From contig QXCR01000005.1 in the NCBI GenBank assembly GCA_004380135.1, forward strand, positions 248,001-312,000: 64,000 nucleotides of DNA, given 5' to 3'. This stretch comes from Stemphylium vesicarium. Lineage: Eukaryota > Ascomycota > Dothideomycetes > Pleosporales > Pleosporaceae. A model generated the notes under the pieces. It saw only the letters and a list, made by a program, of their open reading frames with translations. It had not been told where the DNA came from and ran no database searches. How positions within the stretch are numbered: position 1 is the stretch's first letter; each line of letters begins with the position of its first letter. The position numbers and the translations under genes were made by a program. This document shows positions 53,960 to 64,000 of the stretch, piece by piece.

Positions 53960-55718
53960 CTTGGAGAGTCGACACTCAGGCTGCGTGTCTCAGGCCAAGC
54001 CAACGGTTAATGCAATGCGGATGCAGGCATGGTTGCCGAAGCAGGAACGCGCTGAGCAGGCGGGCGGGCGATGATGCTGGGGTGCGTGGCGGTTGAGGCA
54101 GACAGGGCCGTGGTTGCTGCGCTGCTGTCGTGCAATGTGCGGTTATGTCTGTTCAGTCTATGTCGTACTCCAGACCCCTAGAGAGGCAGAGACGAATGTG
54201 GAGCGACGACGGCCGGCAACATGGCGCCAAGTTGTACCCGCAAGGCCATCAGGGGTCCCGTTCCAAACGGGGCATAGAGAGGAACGCGCTCGGGACAGGG
54301 GGGGGGGAGGGGGGAATATGCTAAATCCCACCCCCGGGCATCACCACGAACCAAGCGACTCAGTGAACAGCGAGCCTGTGCCGTGCTCTGCTGCACGCAA
54401 TCGCTCTTCGACAGCTTGCACCCCTGTCGCCGCATCTAGTTTTGTCTCTGAGGAGGCATATCATGACTCTGTTGAAATTGAAAACCATCCATCCATCATT
54501 CTTCAGATACAGGTACAGGTACAGCAGTGACTGCCAATCCACAACAGCCCCCCAAACCCCAGGCACGCGACATACGATATGTTGTAAATAGCATCCTTCT
54601 AGACACATCTACATAGTCGCAAGGGATGCAGTAGGCGTTTTCTAGAACGATTCATACACGGCCCATCTGCACCCTCGGGACTACGATGCATGGCTATTGC
54701 GACCCTACAAGCAATCCTCCGCCCCGATCTCATTTCACGCGCGACGCGTATGTATGCCCCATCATCGATCCCTTCCTCCGTCCGTCCATCCCATCGACTG
54801 CATCCGGAGCATGCCCCGTATCCACCGACTGCTGCTGCACACACCCCCTCCTTCATTCTCCGTACCTGACCAGCAAACCACAAAAACAAACTTGCCCGTC
54901 AGCCTCCACCAAATGGCGCCAATGGCAATGCCCAACTTTCCCATTGGCGTCGGAATGCCATTTCCACCCATGGGGCGCCCAAGGTCCGAGTGGCATGTAA
55001 AATCAAACATGGCCGCGGTTGTGCCCAGATATGCGCCCTCGTTCGCGCTCTTTTTCTGATCACTGCCCGACCGGCGGCCGAACATCGCAATTCGCCTAGT
55101 CGGTCCTTTCCCACGCGGAGGATAAGGACACCATCCTAGCACCGCCGTCGTGTCGCGCATTTGCAATAATCATCTGATAATTCTTGACACACACTTCCTG
55201 CTCACTGAATCCTCCTCCACTTTTCGCCCACGCGTCACAAATCCCTCGCTCTCTGCCTTGGCTGTCCCATCGCTCCGACTCGGAACCATGGGCCAATACG
55301 CGACAACGCCTGACACGAAAAAGGCACCCGCAACAAGCAATGTGTACATCACAAACCCTCTCTTGGCTAACCATTCGGACTGCATTGATTGTTTCTTTTT
55401 GCTTCGCTTCCAACGACGGATGTGACATCTATAGTTCTATTGCCCATCCTCGTTTTCGCCCCTCCGCTGTCTCGATGCGTTTGTTGCATCTTACCTTGGT
55501 CGGACCGCGCTAACTCGTACTGTCTGGGATCCACCACCACAAGACGTTTCATGCATTACCGTTATCACGGCATGACACTTCTCATGCCCAGACATGCCAA
55601 ACACTCAACCTCAGTAGCACTAGCCGCCACCCGTTCCCTCTTCAGTTTCCTAGTCAAGTAGTGATCCACCTTTCATATGCCTTTCGAATCGCTTGGGGTA
55701 TAACATCGCCGTCCGTGT
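53960..55718. other. intergenic, MIT-gene promoter and CSN3 3' region
   Basis: A 1.76-kb spacer. It has a purine-only G-rich run on the plus strand (near 54298-54315) and several overlapping short frames (up to 145 codons) with no recognisable content. Nothing is called. Confidence 0.4.
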
Positions 55719-57427
55719 TCAGTTGAGATCGCCCATTATGTCCTCTTCTGGGTCGATGCTATCATCCCACGCCGTGTCCATGGCGTCGCTGTTGTTGCCT
55801 TGCCTCTTGTTCAGCCGCTTTTGGTTCTCAATGTATTCCTTGGTAAGCGTCATTCGGTAGTCCGCATCCTTGACCTGCTCAGCGAGCATATTAGTTCGAA
55901 GCGTTTGCTGAAATAGTGCTTGCTGCTGCTGCTTCTCGCTCTTGGCCAGCGGTCCCTGTGTGGGGTCCAGATAGAAACGTAATACAACCCCCGCATTCGA
56001 CTCGTCCGTCTCCTGCAAGCACGCGTTGAGCTGGCCATCCTTGATCAAAGTGTCAATATACTGCGCGATCTCGTCCGTGGTAGCGCCCAGGTGGGTAGCA
56101 ATGTTAGAGACTGGTATCGCCGAGTATGTCCGTGACAGCCGCGAAACATACGTCTTGGTTTGGCTGCTGATGAGCTCGGTAACGAGACCTGTGTTACCAT
56201 CCTAAATGTCTTGTCAGCGCTTGATGAAACGAACCCTCGCTGTTTCAAGACATGTTTCGTTATCATACCTCTGCCCAGATCTCAGCACCTGCTTTGGTCT
56301 GAGCCTTCAATTTCGACATGTTGCCCAGCTCTCCATATGCATCTGCTAGCGCTTCGTAGGCTTTTGAGGCAGCCTTGACGTTCTTAATCGCATTGGGATT
56401 TGCTGTCCGGGGAACAGTACCCATCTGTCCACGTTAGCTTATGCTTAGCCCCAACTCTAGTTGAGACCTACCGTTCCCTCTACAAGACAGCTCACTAACA
56501 CCCACTTCTTGTAAGCCTCTAACATGAGCCCATTCGCGGTGTTCGCCGAAGGAACTACGAGCACGTGCTCTAGGAAGTGCTGTGCCTTTGCGAACTGCCG
56601 GATGCCCATGTATGCCATAGCTCCTAGGATGTAGTATTCTTGTATATCTGCCAGCCCAACCCTATCTGTGTGGCCAGAATTCTGATGGATGTACTCTCCG
56701 CTGCTCGCAACATGTGCACATGGCACTGAGTATTCCAGCCCCTCGCGGACGGCATTGGGGATCTTCGGGGGGAGGGTGTGGATGTAGTTATCGAGGATGG
56801 GTTCGGCTGCGGCGTACGATCGTGTCTCTAGGCAGAGCTGTATGAAGATGATATGAATCGTGGTGAAGGTACCGGTGGTGGGATCAAGACGAGCCATAGC
56901 TGACCGTATCGGCGCAATGGCGAGGCTCGGCTGGACAAGTTAGCATCTCTTCCCTGTATCAGACGGACAGAAGTCTACATACTGATCCGCACCCACGCGC
57001 AATCTGCTCTGTGTATTCTACCAGGTTTTTCCATTCTTTTCCGACATAGCGCAGCTGCACGGAGTCTGCAGTCTCCAAGAACATTACTAGCTGGTTCCAC
57101 AGAGTCCCTCCAGGCTGCAGCGTCTCGGGTAGGCTCTTCTTCTCAATCAGGGCGGCGATACGGTTACGGAGGACGAAGGCATATGCTATTGAGTTTACGG
57201 CAGGGTTAAGTACCTGTAGCGTCAGCTGAGTCCAGTTTCATGCTCTGGTGCGTACCTACTACGAGCGGATCTTGCTCTGTGTCCGCGCCCTTCAACCATT
57301 GTGATGCTGAGATGTTTGATAATTGGGAAACAAAGCTGCGGGCCTTGGAGTCGTAGTCGCGCCTTTTTTCGACATCCGGGCTGTTTGGCTCGAATGAGAG
57401 CAGTATGGTGGCTAGTTCGCCCGACAT
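55719..57427 (-). CDS. CSN3: COP9 signalosome subunit 3 (5 exons)
   Basis: A PCI-domain scaffold subunit of the COP9 signalosome, which removes NEDD8 from cullins; in filamentous fungi the complex controls development and secondary metabolism. Exons are 57427-57260, 57213-56983, 56930-56472, 56424-56269 and 56201-55719; introns are 46, 52, 47 and 67 nt; all junctions are phase 0; the product is 498 aa. The N-terminal helical repeats include PSLAIAPIRSAMARLDPTTGTFT and the AAAEPILDNYI and EYYILGAMAYMG helices. The PCI winged helix is in the last exon (YSAIPVSNIATHLGATTDEIAQYIDTLIKDGQL...VLRFYLD). The C terminus is an acidic tail with DTAWDDSIDPEEDIMGDLN. PCI subunits of the proteasome lid and eIF3 are alternatives, but the N-terminal repeats fit Csn3. 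Confidence 0.92.
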
Positions 57428-57883
57428 GATCGCGCGTGTGTCGGGTGGTGTTGTGGTCGAGCGAGCGGGCGAGGCGGCGTGCGGCGTGCGGCGAGGTGGG
57501 GTGTATGGTTGCTGTCGCTCTGTGTATTTGGGGCGCGGGGTATTTCCTTTGCATGTAGCAGACTTCTTACAGCTGCAAATTCATGGAGGACAGCTGGGTA
57601 AGAAGAGGTTCGTAGAAGTGGTAAGCTAACAATTGTCTAATACCCAAGAGCGGAGGTGGTAAAGCTCCCCGCGAGTAGCTCAAGGCACCCACATTCACGC
57701 ACGGACGCAAACACGGTATGCTGTGGCCGTGATTACATCATGTCAAGATTCACTTCACACAAACATGTATCATTGCTCATAAAGGTATCACTAAAGTTCA
57801 ATATCCAACAACTCCAAGCAATGCAACCTAAACTCCAACACATCTCCAACCTTGTCCGTACGTGAAGGTCATGTCGGATATCA
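57428..57883. other. intergenic, CSN3 promoter and BUB1 3' region
   Basis: A 456-bp spacer between two minus-strand genes. No feature is supported. Confidence 0.4.
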
Positions 57884-60800
57884 TCATCTCCGCTTCACTG
57901 CTTCCTCCATCCGCCTGACAAGCGCTTTCAAGCCTACGCCCTTCTCGCAGTTGTTTTCGAGGTATTCCTCCATCTTCTCCCTCACCTCCTTCATGCCCTT
58001 CAGCACAGGCAATCTCCTTCCTTCTTCGCCCTCTAGATGCATCAACGGGTTCAGCAACAAGTCGAGACATTCATGCCAGATTTCCGTCTGCCAGTACCTC
58101 TTCAGGCTCTCCTTGATCTTGTATGTCTTGGTCGCACCGGCACCGAGAGTGGCTCCGCCTCCCGCAACCGTCGAAATGTATTTTCCAAACAAGAGGTTGT
58201 GAACAATACCAGCGAGACCATGGTAGTCGATCTGGTAAGTCCAAGGACGTAGTTCACGCATCTCGGCGCAGTCAGCTTCGGTGGTAGGCCAGTCTGCGAT
58301 GAACTGCACATCCGGTTTGAAGGCCTTCATGTCGATACCACGACCAAAGTCAATCAGAGAGACACCCTTGGCAGACCAACCGTCACGTCCGTCGCGCTTG
58401 TACTCAGAGTCCCAGTGCTCATCCTTCTGCAGAGCATCGAATCGTACGAGGATATTGTCGGACTTGAGGTCGCCGTGTATTACTCCCCTAGAGTGAAGCG
58501 CCTCCACTGTGCGAAAGAGTTCCACAGTGAAAAACATGGCAAGCTGCTCGTCCATTACACCGTTGTCCGCACGAGCAAAGTTTACCAAGTCAAGAAGCGT
58601 CCCTTGATCCCTGTATTCTTCCACGAGATAGCACTCGTCTTTGAAGACATGCATCTCATACGCGGAAACAATGGAATCAGCCGCTCGCGAGACACCAAGT
58701 CGCCGTTTGGCTTGTCGCATGATGTAAAACTCCCATGGGGTGGGTGGATCCTCCATCTTGATTGCCTCCAGAGCTTGCCGCTTCACGCCAAACTCACCCT
58801 TGCCCATCTGCGAAGGCTTGTTCTCATCCTGGTCATTCTCGGCTTCTTTACTCTCGACCAGGTACACCGGAGCAAAAGCTCCTTTACCGAGCTCGCGTTT
58901 GACAGCATAAGTCCGGTCTGTCCCAGGGAACTCCAGGGTAGGGCATAGAGCCAGATTGGTCGTGGTTTTCTCGTTCGCGTTCTTGTTGAGTTTCGATACT
59001 GCCTTCGTGTACTTGCGGATATCGGCGCCCTTTCCATAGCTCTCCTCGGTATCGGCGTAGTAGCCATCGTAACTATCAAGTGGGGGTTGGATCTCATGCA
59101 GGATAGTTCTACGGATACTCTCATCTACTGGGTTGCACTGGTTGTCTTTGATGATTGGGCCATTAGGCTTGATGACTGCAGCTGGGGGCTCTTTGGCAGC
59201 CAACGGTCTCCGCTGCGGCTCGTCGAGGGGCTCCATGGGCAGGGGTTTCGATTCAGTCAGAGCTAGCTTTGCAACTTTCCCTGGACCATCAATAACTTGA
59301 TCCAGAATATCGGAAAAGGCACTACTGCAGGTCTCGTCATCATCCTCGAGGATGGCAGGCGTACCCTTTGACCGTGAGGGCGTTTTAGCTGCTGTAAAAT
59401 AGTCCTTTTGCGCTACAGCAGTAGCAATGCCTAACGATGATTCGGTCTTCTCGACGATGGGTGTCATGAAGGGTAATCGGTTGTTAGCGACCACGACTGG
59501 ATCCCTATATGGCCGCATAGCGGGATTGTAGTCCTCGGGTGGGACAGGGACAAAGCGCGTAGGTAGAGATGCTGGTGCTGAAGGCGATGTAGGGGTTACG
59601 ACCTGTTCATCTCTTGGTTGCTCTGATTCAACGTCTGGGTGCGACACCTCATCGAACGAATCATCCTGAGATTGACCAGAATGCTCAGACTCGTTGTCAG
59701 ACGCCTCTTGTTCATCTTCCTTGGCTCCAGGTTTACTCTCAGTGAAATCAGACCATGCGGAAGCGCTCTTGACATCTGTGTCGTCCGCATCGCTCTCGTC
59801 ACTTTTGTCGCTCTTATCACTTCCCTCACTTCCATCGCTCTCGTCTTCATTGTCGGGATCTAGCACTCTCGTCCCAAGCGTAAAATCTCCGGCCGTGGTC
59901 TCGTCGCCAAACTCACTCGTGGCACAGGATATACGGCCAGTTCCTGTGCTTTCGGCACCACTTGTGTAGTCGTCTTCTTCTTCGTCGTCGTCCTCGCTGC
60001 TCTCCTCACCGCTCTGGACTTCAGAAACGTTTTCATCGGCGTTCTTCAATGGCTCGTTGAATATGCCGTAGATCTCATCCATGGCTTCCTTAGTATGGAG
60101 GGTCATGGTCATTTCAGGTCCAGCCTTCTTTCGTCTTATCTTCGGCTTCGCTGGAGAATCCAGATTTGTTTGGACTACACATGTCAGTATCTCACAATCT
60201 TAGAAGAGCTTGCACAACTTACTTGTTTGCGTTTCTCCGCGAATCTCTTTCGTCTCCATGACCTTGATTTTCCTAGTCCGGTTGGCACGCTCCTCACGTC
60301 TGGCCTTCTTGGCCGCTCTTGCCTTCTCAACGTCGACCTGCGAGGGTGGCGCATTTTCATCGTTGCCCATATCGTCGTCGACACTTCCCTTCAAGGGCAC
60401 TGTTTTCGGCTTAGCGGCTTGTTCAGGCTCTTGTCTGGGCGCCAAAGGCATGGGTTTGGGTTTAGGTTGTTCCGGCTCTTGCCTGGGTGCCAAAGGCATT
60501 GGCTTGGGTTTGGGTTGTTTGGCAGCAGCAGCAGCTTCGGCAGCCCTCCTCATCTGTTCTTGTTCCTGCTCCAGCTCTTTACGGCGGGTGGCTGCCCAGT
60601 CATGGTCCATCCATCCCCTGTGTTTAGCTCGCAATTCTTCAAAAGAGTATTCTTCGGACATGGGATCCTCATGGTTAGGATACACCTTCTCTAGATCAAC
60701 AAAGACTACCTCGACTCGTCCTGTCCTTGGGTTGACAGCTTGTTGATATTCACGCAACGGATGAGTATTGACATTTTCGTCATTGAGATTTGATTTGGTC

Positions 60801-61873
60801 TGAATACATGAATGGCAAACGCCCACCAATTAGTCCTGTCATCGTAAATATATGAAGGGGCTGACGGAGGTGGATCAACTCACCTCATCCTTGAAGATTG
60901 ACATCTTGGGAACGCCCGTGTTCTTCTTTCCAACCTTTAGAGTCTCGCCAGCCCAAGGCCGCGCCTCCGGTGTGTTCTCCTTCTTGCGGTCCGCGAGCGA
61001 TCCAATGCTGTCCCAACCTTCGCCGCTGCCAGTCGAGGCAGGCCTTGACGAGTCGTCGCCGTCCGAGAAGATAGCAAGCTTAGCCTTTCCCGAGCGAGGT
61101 GCGCCTCCCGCAGGCTTTGGCTGAGGCTGTGCTTGTGGAACTGGGGTGCTTGGTGATGCAGCCGCAAACGGGTCCATCTTAGCCGCTAGCGCTGGGCGAA
61201 CAGCGGGCAATGCAGGACTCGTCGGCTCTGGCACTTCTTGCGGGCGGCTCTCGAACCTGTGCTGGAACTCGCCATACTTGCGGATCAAGCGTTCTGTTGG
61301 GCGGGCCCCGCGCTCAATTCCCATGTTGTATACCTCCTCTGCTTGGGTGAAGCGGCCTGACGACTCTAGCCAGGCAGCGAACTCCTCGTAGTATAGCGCA
61401 AGATTCTCGCCGATGTTGTGTCGGGCGAGGTATGCAAAGATTTCGCGCGGCGCATCAGAGAAGAGGTTGATGTAGTGAAGCCACAGCTTGAGGTAGCGGG
61501 CGTCGTTCTTGTATTGCGGCGAGTTTTGGAATGCTTTCGTCGCGCGCTCAAGCAGCGGGCAGAGTTGCGACTGCGGCGTGTTCTGTGCGGAGGGGTATGC
61601 GTCTAGCGTCCATTTCACGTATCGGTCGTAAACGTCGAGAGGGTCGTCCGAGTCGTCAATGGCCATGAGCTCCTTCTCGAATTGGAGCCGGGTCGCGCTG
61701 TTCGCATCCTGCATTTGCGACGGCGACGGAGTGTGACCCGCGCCTGCGCCCGACGTCAATGGTGGCGTATAGAGTTGGGCGAGCGCTCTGGCTGAACGTC
61801 CGCTGGGCAGGGACTGGATGTTTTCCTTCTGGTTTTCGATAACCTCGAAGTCGATGAGGTCGTCGGAACCCAT
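57884..61873 (-). CDS. BUB1: spindle checkpoint kinase BUB1, MadBub type (3 exons)
   Basis: A kinetochore-bound checkpoint protein that recruits Bub3 and Mad1 and phosphorylates histone H2A. Exons are 61873-60884, 60799-60223 and 60174-57884; introns are 84 and 48 nt; the product is 1285 aa. Order of parts: a KEN box at 16-18; the Mad3/Bub1 N-terminal TPR domain (LDVYDRYVKWTLDAYPS, LHYINLFSDAPREIFAYL, RFTQAEEVYNMGIERGA, about 85-225); a second KEN box at 298-300; a 16-residue tandem repeat; a GLEBS-like Bub3-binding motif EAMDEIYGIFNEPL near 552-565; an acidic stretch; and a C-terminal kinase domain with GKGAFAPVY (952-960), the catalytic loop HGDLKSDN (1089-1096) and DFGRG (1131-1135). All catalytic residues look intact, so the kinase should be active. 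The start ATG at 61873 gives the usual short lead into the first KEN box. Confidence 0.95.
60419..60514 (-). repeat. 48-bp tandem duplication inside BUB1
   Basis: Two adjacent 48-bp copies (60419-60466 and 60467-60514) encode the 16-residue unit PKPKPMPLAPRQEPEQ twice. The copies differ at several silent or near-silent sites, so the duplication is not very recent. Confidence 0.9.
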
Positions 61874-62274
61874 GGCGCCGGTAAAGGGGGGTATCACAAA
61901 GAAAGAAGAGAAGGTCGTGTATCAAAAAATTACAGGCCCAGAATCGAAGCTCCCTACCTGGTGTCGTTGTTGCTGGATGTGCATGTGTTTAAGGGTCAGC
62001 GGGGCAGTCATGTGTAAAGGCACGCTAGAGCGCGCTTTCCCTGTTCTTCTAGCGTTGCCGTGGTAACACCCCGAGTGCCACACCAGAACGCCACGCAGGC
62101 CCTAGTCCCAGGGCAATGCCGCATGCAGGATTAGCTGCGTCTCGCGAATCTAGCCTCCCTCCCGTCGGATCTGTGGACGAGAGACTGACTCGATCAGGGA
62201 AGAGTACATGATCAACTCGTCACCACAGGGTTATGTTCACACATAATATTCCGTTCCTACACCAGCTCATCTTT
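61874..62274. other. intergenic, BUB1 promoter and ADH 3' region
   Basis: A 401-bp spacer between two minus-strand genes, GC-rich with no MCB box seen. Nothing else is supported. Confidence 0.4.
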
Positions 62275-63460
62275 CTAGTCAAACACCACACCCATACGTC
62301 CCTGAGCCTTGTGCGAGTTCATCAGCTCAACCATCTTCGGCACCTCCTCCAGTGGAAAAGCCGTCATATGCGGCAGAATGTTGTGCTTAGCAGAGAACTC
62401 GATAGCTTCCCTCATATTGTAGCATGCTAGATCACCATTAGCTTCCCCATCTCGTGTAGAGTAACATAGCTATACTTACTTCCATTGCTCGCACCCTTGA
62501 CCCTGTACCGGCCCAGCGCAATGTCCAGCCCATTGAACTCCAACGGTTGCTGCGGAATACCCACAACCATGATCATACCCTGGCCTGGCTTGACTATCGC
62601 GGGGCAGTCATCGTAAGATTTCTTTGACGCAGTGAAGTTAACTGCAGCGAGTACACCGCCGCCAGTGATCTCTACAATCTTCTTCTTGTAGTCTTTATCC
62701 GTCATTGAGTTGAATGTGTAATCTGCGCCGCAGCTCTTGGCTTCTTCTATGGCTGCGTCTGTGATGTCAATGGCGATGACTTTGTGGCCCATGGCTTTGG
62801 AGTATTGAATGCCCATGTGGCCGAGTCCACCGCAGCCGATTACCGCGACCCAGGATCCAGCGGGTAATTCGCAGTCTGCAATACCATGGTATGCTGTTAC
62901 GCCTGCGCAAAAAAGAGGTGCCGATTTCTTGGGATCCACTATGATAGCCGAGTCAGCGCTTCACTCTCTACTGTTAAATCCTCTGCACAAGATATGAACT
63001 AACAGTTCTCAGGCAGCATGATGACCTCCCTGGCATCTACTACCGCATACTCCGCAAAGTACCCGTCGGCGCTAAACCCCTGTATCTTCGTCTGCCCCGT
63101 CGAACACCAGGCGTTGTGCACATTCTTGCAAGCATAACATTCGAAGCAGCAATCAACGGCGCAAATGAAGCCCACTGGGTCGCCTTGTTTGAACTTTTTA
63201 GCCACTTCTCCTGACCCGGTCGAAGCTACTCTGCCGGTGCCTTCGTGGCCGATGGTCACGGGGTTCTTGCCGAGAATGAGGCCTTGCTCGTTAGTCTCAA
63301 AGAGCATCACATCCGTGTGACAAAGAGATGCGGAGCCCATCTTGACAAGGACCTCATGTTCGCGTGGCTCTGGGATGGGTACTTCGTTAAGATGGAGCTT
63401 GTTATCCCGTGCATCGTACTGCATCGCCCGCATGGTCTTTTGTTCTGTTATCGAGCCCAT
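62275..63460 (-). CDS. zinc-dependent alcohol dehydrogenase (3 exons)
   Basis: A medium-chain NAD(P)-dependent alcohol dehydrogenase of the fungal ADH1-3/propanol-preferring group, interconverting primary alcohols and aldehydes. Exons are 63460-63004, 62938-62480 and 62426-62275; introns are 65 and 53 nt; the product is 355 aa, a typical length. The catalytic zinc ligands are in SLCHTDV and TIGHEGTGRV. The structural zinc site is the Cys cluster CAVDCCFECYACKNVHNAWC, and the Rossmann motif is VIGCGGLGHMG. Splicing gives LPENLDPKKSAPLFCAG and SNGTCYNMREAIEFSAKHNI, both normal for the family, and the protein ends GRMGVVFD. There is no mitochondrial presequence, so it should be cytosolic. Substrate preference cannot be read from the sequence. 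Confidence 0.94.
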
Positions 63461-64000
63461 GGTGAGAGCTTAGCTGGGGAAGGAGATACCTAATGTGGTA
63501 GTAGTAGGTATGTGATGCAGCGAAGAACGTGCGCGTGAACTACTCCTACGAGAGAAGAGACTAGGAATATTGAATGGGAAATTATTGCACGGGAAAAAAT
63601 GACACGTTTGCAGTGGGGAACATTCCATATTGATATGTTGCTCTCGCCATGGCCGGGAACGGTCTGCCGCTGCATAACAGTGGAGTGGGTGATATTTCCC
63701 GAAGACCCAAGGCAGAATAACCCCGCGACGCCCAGTCATTGACCCATGTAACAAGCGAGATAGCGCTCTTGATCTTGTAGCAAAATCGTGAATTTATTAG
63801 TAAATTATATCGTTCGAGTGCAAACGCTGGAAAAACGGAATCTAAACTGGGTATACAAATGAACAAATACTTGCAATATGATGCCGCGAAAAAAGAAAAC
63901 GAAGCGCAGAGCTTTTTCTCAGAAACATAGGAAAGAATAAAGATGGGTATCAAAGACGGGTTTCCAGATAAGCGCAAGGTGGACGCCAGCCCCGCACCTT
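63461..64000. other. ADH upstream region to window end
   Basis: No gene is supported; a 131-codon minus-strand frame at 63582-63977 lacks recognisable content. GGAACATTCC at 63617-63626, about 160 bp upstream of the ADH start, forms a two-unit heat-shock-element core. Confidence 0.35.

Noticed and set aside
54093..55428. Possible genes upstream of the MIT gene
   Set aside because: Several overlapping frames on both strands, none with a domain, signal peptide or supporting splice sites.
63582..63977. 131-codon minus frame at the window end
   Set aside because: Overlaps the likely ADH promoter, with no recognisable domain; the neighbouring sequence is cut off by the window edge.

Overview
This is a gene-rich piece of a filamentous ascomycete chromosome, most likely a Dothideomycete of the Pleosporales (lineage inferred from protein flavour and gene style, not from a search). 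The evidence is: short spliceosomal introns (mostly 46-67 nt, GTACGT or GTAAGT donors, CTAAC/CTGAC-like branch sites), intergenic gaps of a few hundred bases, genes on both strands with no operons, and fungal forms of Atg9, Vac7, phosphoketolase, cytochrome b5-fused sphingolipid desaturase and UBR7/Mlo2. I recognised no tRNA, rRNA, transposon open reading frame, CRISPR array or biosynthetic cluster. Layout. 0-6.3 kb: a BolA/Fra2 iron-sulfur regulator, COG6 (Golgi tethering) and ATG9 (autophagy), the last two head to head. 6.6-8.8 kb: ribosomal proteins uL16 (RPL10) and eL30 (RPL30). 9.2-14.2 kb: MCM2 and a UBR7-type ubiquitin ligase, divergent from a shared 453-bp promoter that holds an MCB cell-cycle box. 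14.5-19.7 kb: a secreted Ser/Thr-rich mucin-like protein and a kinesin-10 with C-terminal helix-hairpin-helix repeats. 20.1-28.6 kb: metabolic block of phosphoketolase, delta-8 sphingolipid desaturase, phosphoglucomutase/phosphoribomutase and a small unknown. 29.9-38.0 kb: three less familiar genes (an 1110-aa Cys/His-motif protein, a secreted EGF-like plus beta-propeller protein, and a multi-pass membrane protein). 39.8-42.9 kb: VAC7, regulator of vacuolar PI(3,5)P2. 42.9-47.8 kb: a gene-poor stretch with a 64-bp direct duplication, short tandem repeats and a minus-strand reading frame broken by one stop. 47.8-63.5 kb: a small secreted protein, a 1407-aa MIT-domain protein, CSN3 of the COP9 signalosome, a BUB1/MAD3-type checkpoint kinase carrying both KEN boxes, and a zinc alcohol dehydrogenase. 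How the genes relate: most are unrelated housekeeping genes. Loose themes are membrane trafficking and autophagy (COG6, ATG9, VAC7, MIT protein), cell division (MCM2, kinesin-10, BUB1) and pentose-phosphate carbon handling (phosphoketolase and phosphoribomutase about 3.3 kb apart). I do not see a clear new multi-gene system. The best leads are the orphan genes at 29890-38008, the MadBub-type checkpoint kinase, the COG6-ATG9 divergent pair and the decayed gene-poor region. All exon coordinates were derived by hand from splice signals, reading phase and family conservation.
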